NCBI GenBank assembly: GCA_023441625.1 | Contig: JAEZOA010000115.1 | Span: forward strand, 1-19,622 | Source: Bacillota bacterium | Lineage (GTDB): Bacteria > Bacillota > Clostridia > Acetivibrionales > DSM-1351 | Length of the DNA stretch: 19,622 bases | Direction of reading: 5' to 3' | Part shown: one piece after another, positions 14,807-19,622 of the stretch | How the letters are laid out: each line of letters starts with the position of its first letter | How positions within the stretch are numbered: position 1 is the stretch's first letter | Notes under the pieces: model-generated | Databases searched by the model: none | The model's input: only the letters and a program-made list of their open reading frames with translations | Told to the model about the DNA's origin: nothing | Made by a program: the position numbers and the translations under genes

Positions 14807-14838
14807 AACAGTTTACATTACCATGTAAACTGTTTTTT
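14807..14838 (+). terminator. Intrinsic terminator (or 5' hairpin) between greA and lysS
   Basis: AACAGTTTACAT (14807-14818) and ATGTAAACTGTT (14823-14834) form a perfect 12-bp stem with a TACC loop, followed by a T-run. It most simply ends greA transcripts. lysS begins 28 bases later, so lysS needs read-through or the candidate promoter just upstream. Confidence 0.88.
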
Positions 14839-14866
14839 ATAAGATTGGAATTAATGGAGGATATAA

Positions 14867-16369
14867 ATGTCAGAAGAAAATATGCAAACTAACGGACAAA
14901 ATGAAGAACAGGATTTAAGTGAAATACTTAAGGTTAGACGTTCAAAATTAAAGGATTTACAGGAAAAGAACAAAGACCCATTTAAGGTTGTTAAATATGA
15001 TGTAATGCATTCAACAAAACATATTGTGGATAATTTTGATGCATTAGAAGGCCAAACAACTTCTATTGCAGGAAGGTTAATGTCAAAAAGGGGAATGGGC
15101 AAAGCAGGTTTCTGTGATTTACAGGATAGAGATGGAAGGATCCAACTATATGTCAGAAAAGATGAAGTTGGGGATGAAAGCTATGAGTTCTTTAAAAAAT
15201 ATGATATCGGTGATATCGTAGGCGTTAAGGGAGAAATATTTAGAACTCATAAGGGCGAAATTTCTATTAAAGTAAAAGAAATTGATTTATTATCAAAGTC
15301 TTTGCTACCACTGCCTGAAAAATGGCATGGTCTAAAGGATACTGATTTGAGATATAGACAAAGATATGTTGATTTGATAGTAAATCCTGAGGTTAAGAAT
15401 ACATTTGTTCTTAGGAGCAAGATTATCAAATCTATTAGAAGATTCCTAGATGATAGAGGATTCCTAGAAGTGGATACACCTCTTTTAAACACTATACCTG
15501 GAGGAGCAACCGCTAGACCTTTTATAACACACCATAATACATTAGATATTGATATGTACCTTAGAATAGCACCTGAACTATACCTAAAAAGGCTTATTGT
15601 TGGTGGCATGGAAAAGGTATATGAAATGGGTAGAATGTTTAGAAATGAAGGGATGTCAGTAAAGCACAATCCTGAATTTACACTTATGGAGGTTTATGAA
15701 GCTTATAACGATTATAAGGGGATGATGGACCTCACTGAAAATCTTATTTCTACAGTTGCTCAGGAAACACTAGGAACAACAAAAATAGTTTATCAAGGGC
15801 AGGAAGTTGATTTAACGCCACCTTGGAATAGGCTTTCAATGATTGAGGCGGTTAAAAAGTATGCAGGTGTTGACTTTGACAATATTAAGACTGATGAAGA
15901 AGCAAAGGCAGCAGCAGATGAAAAGAAGGTTTATATAAAGGATGGCATGACTCGTGGAGATATACTGAATTTGATGTTCGAAGAATTTGCAGAGAGTAAT
16001 TTAATAGAGCCTACATTTATATACGATTACCCAGTGGAGGTGTCTCCTCTTACAAAGAGAAAGCCTGATTGCCCTGAACTTACAGAGCGTTTCGAATTAT
16101 TTATAACTGGAAGAGAAATGGCTAATGCATATTCCGAACTAAATGATCCAATTGATCAAAAAGAGAGATTCGTAAATCAGGTTAAAAAGAGAGATTCTGG
16201 TGATGAAGAAGCAAATATGATGGATGAGGATTATGTTACAGCATTGGAATACGGAATGCCTCCAACAGGTGGACTTGGAATAGGTGTGGACAGGCTTATT
16301 ATTCTTCTGACAGATTCGGCATCAATTAGAGATATTTTATTGTTCCCTACAATGAAGCCTAAAGATTAA
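14867..16369 (+). CDS. lysS: Lysyl-tRNA synthetase, class II
   Basis: It charges tRNA-Lys. The 500 residues have the usual class II layout: an N-terminal OB-fold anticodon-binding domain (about 64-142, SIAGRLMSKRGMGKAGF), motif 1 (about 182-212, FLDDRGFLEVDTPLL), motif 2 (FRNEGMSVKHNPEFTLME, 258-275) and motif 3 (GGLGIGVDRLIILL, 468-481). The end, ILLFPTMKPKD, is typical of LysS. The first 15 or so residues are a low-complexity acidic extension. ATG 14867 follows GGAGG by six bases. No T-box was seen in the short leader. Confidence 0.98.
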   Translation: MSEENMQTNGQNEEQDLSEILKVRRSKLKDLQEKNKDPFKVVKYDVMHSTKHIVDNFDALEGQTTSIAGRLMSKRGMGKAGFCDLQDRDGRIQLYVRKDEVGDESYEFFKKYDIGDIVGVKGEIFRTHKGEISIKVKEIDLLSKSLLPLPEKWHGLKDTDLRYRQRYVDLIVNPEVKNTFVLRSKIIKSIRRFLDDRGFLEVDTPLLNTIPGGATARPFITHHNTLDIDMYLRIAPELYLKRLIVGGMEKVYEMGRMFRNEGMSVKHNPEFTLMEVYEAYNDYKGMMDLTENLISTVAQETLGTTKIVYQGQEVDLTPPWNRLSMIEAVKKYAGVDFDNIKTDEEAKAAADEKKVYIKDGMTRGDILNLMFEEFAESNLIEPTFIYDYPVEVSPLTKRKPDCPELTERFELFITGREMANAYSELNDPIDQKERFVNQVKKRDSGDEEANMMDEDYVTALEYGMPPTGGLGIGVDRLIILLTDSASIRDILLFPTMKPKD

Positions 16370-16427
16370 TCATCCAAATTCTGTTTATATAACCATAAGT
16401 GAGAAATTAGAAGTTGGAGGGATAATA

Positions 16428-17342
16428 TTGAAATATACTTTAAATGAAGCTAGAGAAGTATTGGGGGTTTCTAAAGAATCATCAAAATATGACATTGAAA
16501 AGAAATATGATATTTTGATGAAAAAGTATCAACTCCTAAAAGCAGATGGTCTGCTTGATGAAAAAGCAGAAAGTGATTTCAAAGAAAGTACAGAAGCATA
16601 TAGAATTTTAATGGGATATGAAGTTGATGAACCAAAGCTTGAAAGAGATCCTAATTACGCAGATAAGGTATTTCAGAAAGCAGGCATAGATAAGAAAAAA
16701 ACTGAGAACTTTTTCTATTACCACAAGGTTCATATTTTAATAAGCATTTTTGCTATTATTGTTATTGGAGTGATTGTTAGATCTTTTGTTGTTAGAGTAG
16801 ATCCAGATATTTCGATTGGTTTTATTGGAGAAGTAAATAGTGATGAATTTACTAAAGTTCAAGAACAAATAATAGAAAAATTGCCTGAAATTAAAGCAGT
16901 AGGTATTGATTCGGCTATCTATACTAACAACTATGTTGATCCACAAGAGTATGCAAATTTGTCTAAAATAATGGTGCTATTGTCTGTATCTGATACTGAT
17001 TTATTTATTATGAATAAATGTGCTTACGACAATTATGCAAAAGATGGTCCTTTTATGGAGCTTGAAGATGTGGCAAAAAAGTTGAATATAGACACTTCGA
17101 AAAGTGAACACTTAAAACTCAGAGTAGTTGATGAGTATGAAAAACAGTTCACTACAAGTACAGAGGAAAGAAAAGTATTAAAGTATAGAGATGAAGAACC
17201 AAAGTTATATGGGATTGATGTGACACATAGTAAGTTCTTCGAAGATATAGGGGTTATTGGACCTGAGAAAATATTAGTTATTAAGTTGGACCCAGAGAAT
17301 GAAGATTTAGTGCTTAAGCTAGTAAAACTATTTTCAGAGTAG
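16428..17342 (+). CDS. Membrane-anchored J-domain-like protein lacking HPD
   Basis: No named gene is recognised. Residues 4-64 look like a DnaJ J-domain: LNEAREVLGVSKESSKYDIE, helix II EKKYDILMKKY, then KAESDFKESTEAYRILMGY. The HPD triad that activates DnaK is replaced by Gln-Leu-Leu at 35-37. One membrane helix follows at about 102-121 (HILISIFAIIVIGVIV), then a roughly 180-residue domain. With the J-like part in the cytoplasm, this domain would be outside the membrane. Without HPD it is unlikely to be a normal Hsp70 co-chaperone. TTG 16428 is chosen because GGAGG lies seven bases upstream. It lies 58 bases after lysS with no terminator seen, so it may be co-transcribed. Confidence 0.7.
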   Translation: MKYTLNEAREVLGVSKESSKYDIEKKYDILMKKYQLLKADGLLDEKAESDFKESTEAYRILMGYEVDEPKLERDPNYADKVFQKAGIDKKKTENFFYYHKVHILISIFAIIVIGVIVRSFVVRVDPDISIGFIGEVNSDEFTKVQEQIIEKLPEIKAVGIDSAIYTNNYVDPQEYANLSKIMVLLSVSDTDLFIMNKCAYDNYAKDGPFMELEDVAKKLNIDTSKSEHLKLRVVDEYEKQFTTSTEERKVLKYRDEEPKLYGIDVTHSKFFEDIGVIGPEKILVIKLDPENEDLVLKLVKLFSE

Positions 17343-17405
17343 GATAATATTTCAATATTCTACTAGTGATAAGCATAAGATAAACAATTTGTAGGAGGGA
17401 TTAAC

Positions 17406-17726
17406 ATGGAGGATAGTGGACTCAAGGTTTTAAAGGAATTAGAAGGCCAGAATACCCGTGTAGTGATTTCGGGTGAAATCGATATCTATACTTCACAAAT
17501 ATTTAAAAATGAGTTGAATGAAGTGATTAATTCAAGCGCAGGTGATATTTTCATAGATTGCAAGGAACTAACATATATAGATAGCACAGGACTAGGGATT
17601 CTTGTTGGAGCACTTAAAGAAATACGTAAAGATAATTATGATATTTATATTTGTAATCTAAAGGATAATATAAAGAAGTTATTTATCATTACAGGCTTAG
17701 ATAAATTATTTAAGATTAAAGAATAA
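17406..17726 (+). CDS. Anti-sigma factor antagonist (STAS domain, RsbV/SpoIIAA-like)
   Basis: A single 106-residue STAS domain. In partner-switching systems the unphosphorylated form binds the anti-sigma kinase and frees the sigma factor. The phosphorylation motif is IDSTGLGILVG (58-68), with Ser60 the expected phosphosite. GEIDIYTSQIF (23-33) is the other conserved block. ATG 17406 follows TAGGAGGG. It precedes an RsbW-like gene and a sigma-B-type gene, the rsbV-rsbW-sigB order of Bacillus, but a terminator-like hairpin separates it from them. Confidence 0.92.
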   Translation: MEDSGLKVLKELEGQNTRVVISGEIDIYTSQIFKNELNEVINSSAGDIFIDCKELTYIDSTGLGILVGALKEIRKDNYDIYICNLKDNIKKLFIITGLDKLFKIKE

Positions 17727-17730
17727 AATA

Positions 17731-17756
17731 GTTTGAGGCTAATTAATTATGGGTAC
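17731..17756 (+). promoter_or_regulatory. Sigma-B-type promoter candidate before the rsbW-like gene
   Basis: GTTTGA (17731-17736), 14 bases, then GGGTAC (17751-17756). This closely matches the B. subtilis sigma-B consensus GTTTAA-N12-15-GGGTAT. The predicted start near 17763 lies in the loop of the overlapping hairpin, so the RNA would lack the left arm of the terminator. It suggests that the sigma factor encoded downstream drives its own operon. Confidence 0.55.
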
Positions 17757-17779
17757 ACAATAAATGTGTACCTATTTTT
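17750..17779 (+). terminator. Intrinsic terminator between the STAS gene and the rsbW-like gene
   Basis: GGTACACA (17752-17759) pairs with TGTGTACC (17765-17772) around a five-base loop, with one or two weaker pairs outside, and TTTTT follows (17775-17779). It should reduce read-through from the STAS gene into the rsbW-like and sigma genes. Confidence 0.78.
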
Positions 17780-17816
17780 AAATAAAAATTTATGAAAAGA
17801 AAGAGGAGAGCTGCAA

Positions 17817-18203
17817 ATGAAAGATGTTTCTTCTGATAATGTTACCCTTGTGCTGCCTGCAAAAAGTGAATTCGTTAGTACTGCAAGATTAACTGCATCG
17901 AGTGTTGCAAACAGAATAGGATTTAATATTGATGAAGTTGAGGATATTAAAGTGGCAGTATCTGAGGTTTGCAATATTATATTAGCTAGAGTTGGGGATG
18001 AAATAACTCAATATATAATATCTTTTGAAATTTATAGTGATAAATTAGAAGTGTTATTTACTGGTAAAGAAAAGGAACATGTTTGCCTTGATGGAAAAGC
18101 TGAAAATGAATATAGCTTATATATAATAAAAGCACTTATGGACTCTGTGGAGCTTTGTAATAATAACCATTCCATAGTTATGACCAAAAGGATTGGAGAG
18201 TAA
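17817..18203 (+). CDS. Degenerate RsbW-like anti-sigma protein (ATP site lost)
   Basis: The 128-residue protein aligns by eye with RsbW-type anti-sigma kinases: LPAKSEFVSTARLTASSVAN (13-32), EDIKVAVSEVC (42-52), DKLEVLF (75-81), LYIIKALMDSVEL (101-113) and IVMTKRI. The ATP-binding motifs are missing. The N-box Asn of SEACTNA is replaced (SEVCNII, 49-55), the G1 box (DEG) reads GKE (83-85), the ATP-lid is shortened, and the G2 glycines (GGLGLY) read EYSLY (98-102). It probably still binds the sigma factor but should not bind ATP or phosphorylate the STAS protein. ATG 17817 follows AGAGGAGAG. It is three bases from the sigma gene and very probably co-translated with it. Confidence 0.8.
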   Translation: MKDVSSDNVTLVLPAKSEFVSTARLTASSVANRIGFNIDEVEDIKVAVSEVCNIILARVGDEITQYIISFEIYSDKLEVLFTGKEKEHVCLDGKAENEYSLYIIKALMDSVELCNNNHSIVMTKRIGE

Positions 18204-18206
18204 CCT

Positions 18207-18953
18207 ATGGAGGAAATTTTTAATAGCGACATAAAAATGGATGATAATGAGCTATTTACACAATATTTAAATACAAAAGACTTAAAGTATAGAAATCTTA
18301 TTATATCTAAATACATGAATCTTGCGGAGTTTCTGTCAAAGAAGTTTATAAACCGTGGTGTGGATTACGATGATATATATCAGGTTGCATGTATGGCGCT
18401 AATAAAGGCTGTAGATAGATTTAGTCTTGAAAAGGGAGTAAAGTTCATAAGTTTTGCGACTCCCACAATTCTTGGAGAGATAAAGAGATTTTTTAGGGAT
18501 AAAAGTACAGCTATAAAGATTCCTAGAAGACTTTATGAAGCAAGACAAGGCCTTAATATGGCTAGAGATGAGTTATCCCAAAAACTTAATAGAGTGCCAA
18601 GGGCTGATGAAATAGCTGCTCATATGGGAATTAGTGTGGAAATGGTACTTGAAATAATAGAAGCAGGAAATTCTAATACAATTAAATCATTGGATCAGAG
18701 CGTATACCAGGACAATGATTCTGAATTTGGAGATACGTTAGGATATGATGAAAAAACATATGAGAAAATTGAAAATAGAGATTTTTTAGTGAAGGCATTA
18801 GAAATGTTTGGTGAGGTCGAGCGCGAATTTATTACATTACGTTATATTCAGAATTTAACACAAAAACAAATTTCTGAGAAGTTTGGAGTTTCGCAAATGT
18901 ATATTTCGCGTATGGAAAAGAAAATTCTTGACAGATTCAGGACTTTACTTTAA
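18207..18953 (+). CDS. Sigma-B/F/G-family RNA polymerase sigma factor, closest to sigma-B
   Basis: A 248-residue alternative sigma factor of group 3. Region 2 covers about 30-100, with GVDYDDIYQVACMALIKAVD (51-70) and TPTILGEIKRFFRDK (85-99). Region 3 covers about 105-155 (IKIPRRLYEARQGL; RVPRADEIAAHMG). Region 4 covers about 192-248, with the helix-turn-helix TQKQISEKFGVSQMYISRME (218-237). TPTILGEIKRF-RDK and SQM-SR match B. subtilis SigB more than SigF or SigG as I recall them. The position after STAS and RsbW-like genes supports control by partner switching. Candidate target promoters lie at 17731-17756 and 18968-18992. The regulon (stress or other) cannot be told from here. Confidence 0.9.
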   Translation: MEEIFNSDIKMDDNELFTQYLNTKDLKYRNLIISKYMNLAEFLSKKFINRGVDYDDIYQVACMALIKAVDRFSLEKGVKFISFATPTILGEIKRFFRDKSTAIKIPRRLYEARQGLNMARDELSQKLNRVPRADEIAAHMGISVEMVLEIIEAGNSNTIKSLDQSVYQDNDSEFGDTLGYDEKTYEKIENRDFLVKALEMFGEVEREFITLRYIQNLTQKQISEKFGVSQMYISRMEKKILDRFRTLL

Positions 18954-18967
18954 TTATGTTACTTAGT

Positions 18968-18992
18968 GTTTATACTAGAAAAATAAGGGTAT
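18968..18992 (+). promoter_or_regulatory. Sigma-B-type promoter candidate before the last HATPase gene
   Basis: GTTTAT (18968-18973), 13 bases, then GGGTAT (18987-18992), with the -10 identical to the B. subtilis sigma-B consensus. The start would fall near 18999, about 28 bases before the TTG of the next gene. It suggests that the sigma factor controls this HATPase. Confidence 0.6.
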
Positions 18993-19026
18993 AAATATTA
19001 TTATTATAATTTAGGTGGGTGTAATT

Positions 19027-19446
19027 TTGAAGGCTGTTACTTATACAATTGAACATGATATTACATGTCTTTCCAGTAAAATAGATTTAGTTCTTAATGC
19101 AATTATGACGGAACACTATTTGAGTGAACAAATAATGTTTGAGATTAAAGTAATCCTTAATGAATTAATAGTTAATGCATTGTGCCATGGCAACAATTGT
19201 GATCTAGAGAAAGCTATTTATGTTACTTTTAAGCTGGTTAATAATACTATATATATATGTGTAAAAGATGAGGGGTATGGTTTTAAACCAAAATTTAAAC
19301 AAACCTCAATAGATGATTATGCTGAAACAATAAATAGATCATTGTGTGAGCATGGTCGAGGATTAATTATTGTTGATAGATTATGTGATAGAGTTATATA
19401 TAATAAATCTGGCAATAAAGTGTCAATATTTAAAAATTTACAGTAG
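19027..19446 (+). CDS. HATPase-domain anti-sigma regulatory protein with intact ATP motifs
   Basis: A 139-residue GHKL ATPase domain of the RsbW/SpoIIAB/RsbT type. The N-box is ILNELIVNALCHGN (43-56, Glu46 and Asn50). The G1 box is VKDEGYGF (79-86), with Asp81, Gly83 and Gly85, and the G2 box is EHGRGLIIVDRL (108-119). All ATP-binding elements lost in the RsbW-like protein upstream are present here. It may be the kinase that phosphorylates the STAS protein, or a second anti-sigma factor. I chose TTG 19027, eight bases after AGGTGG. A GTG at 19015 would add four residues but overlaps that SD. A sigma-B-type promoter lies just upstream. The product follows the sigma gene, the place of rsbX in Bacillus, but it is not a phosphatase. 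Confidence 0.85.
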   Translation: MKAVTYTIEHDITCLSSKIDLVLNAIMTEHYLSEQIMFEIKVILNELIVNALCHGNNCDLEKAIYVTFKLVNNTIYICVKDEGYGFKPKFKQTSIDDYAETINRSLCEHGRGLIIVDRLCDRVIYNKSGNKVSIFKNLQ

Positions 19447-19556
19447 ATTTTTGATTGTATGAGGCAGGAAACCGAAGAACTCTCGAGAACACATGAAAAA
19501 TAGAGACATAATTCATAATAAAAGCCTTAAATCAGAATTAAATAGATATGATATTC

Positions 19557-19586
19557 TTGACAATAAAAACTGCATTGTGTTAGTAT
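19557..19586 (+). promoter_or_regulatory. Possible promoter at the right edge
   Basis: TTGACA (19557-19562), 18 bases, then TAGTAT (19581-19586); TATAAA at 19584 would need 21-base spacing. It would drive a gene beyond the window. The rest of 19447-19622 shows no gene. Confidence 0.35.
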
Positions 19587-19622
19587 AAATAAGCCGTCTC
19601 TACAGGCGAAAATACAATTTTA

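Noticed and set aside
17817..18953. Assignment of the module as the sporulation spoIIAA-spoIIAB-sigF operon
   Set aside because: The sigma factor matches SigB better, the RsbW-like protein lacks the ATP site that SpoIIAB needs, and the nearby promoter sites are sigma-B-like.
19459..19503. 14-residue ORF after the last HATPase gene
   Set aside because: No ribosome-binding site and no similarity; expected by chance.

Overview
The window is a dense, AT-rich stretch in which every gene reads on the + strand. It looks like a low-GC Gram-positive anaerobe of the class Clostridia. The signs are strong GGAGG ribosome-binding sites, frequent TTG/GTG starts, a CIRCE-controlled groESL operon, a greA-lysS pair, a sigma-B-type regulatory module, and a short-form HisG. 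Genus cannot be fixed from sequence alone; a Ruminiclostridium-like organism is a guess.

Region 1 (1-9410) is a nearly complete histidine operon in the order hisG-hisD-hisC-hisB-purC-hisH-hisA-hisF-hisIE, followed by a gene for a TPR protein with a possible C-terminal helix-turn-helix. The purine gene purC lies between hisB and hisH. Its product makes SAICAR, the precursor of AICAR, and the HisH/HisF synthase also releases AICAR, so the two pathways meet at this metabolite. HisZ, which short HisG normally needs, is not here and should lie just upstream. The leaders of hisG and purC share a sequence element around the start codon with a complementary upstream arm. The arms differ between the two leaders but stay complementary, which suggests an RNA device controlling translation. 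In the purC leader the element is duplicated, and the first copy drives a 22-codon upstream ORF.

Region 2 (9411-14025) holds groES-groEL behind a perfect CIRCE operator (HrcA control) and closed by an intrinsic terminator. A small two-helix membrane protein with its own terminator follows. Then comes an IMP dehydrogenase that, from memory of the protist enzyme, resembles Tritrichomonas foetus IMPDH more than common bacterial GuaB, with catalytic residues at identical numbering.

Region 3 (14026-17342) holds greA behind a consensus sigma-A promoter, a terminator or leader hairpin, lysS, and a membrane-anchored J-domain-like protein without the HPD triad.

Region 4 (17343-19622) is a partner-switching module: a STAS anti-anti-sigma factor, an RsbW-like protein that has lost the ATP-binding motifs, a sigma-B-type sigma factor, and a second HATPase protein with intact motifs. 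Two sites resembling the Bacillus subtilis sigma-B promoter (GTTT-N13/14-GGGTA) lie before the RsbW-like gene and before the last HATPase gene, suggesting autoregulation. The first overlaps an intrinsic terminator so that transcripts starting there would escape it. A degenerate anti-sigma protein paired with an intact HATPase, and the hisG/purC leader element, are the most interesting points. No tRNA, rRNA, mobile element or CRISPR array was seen.
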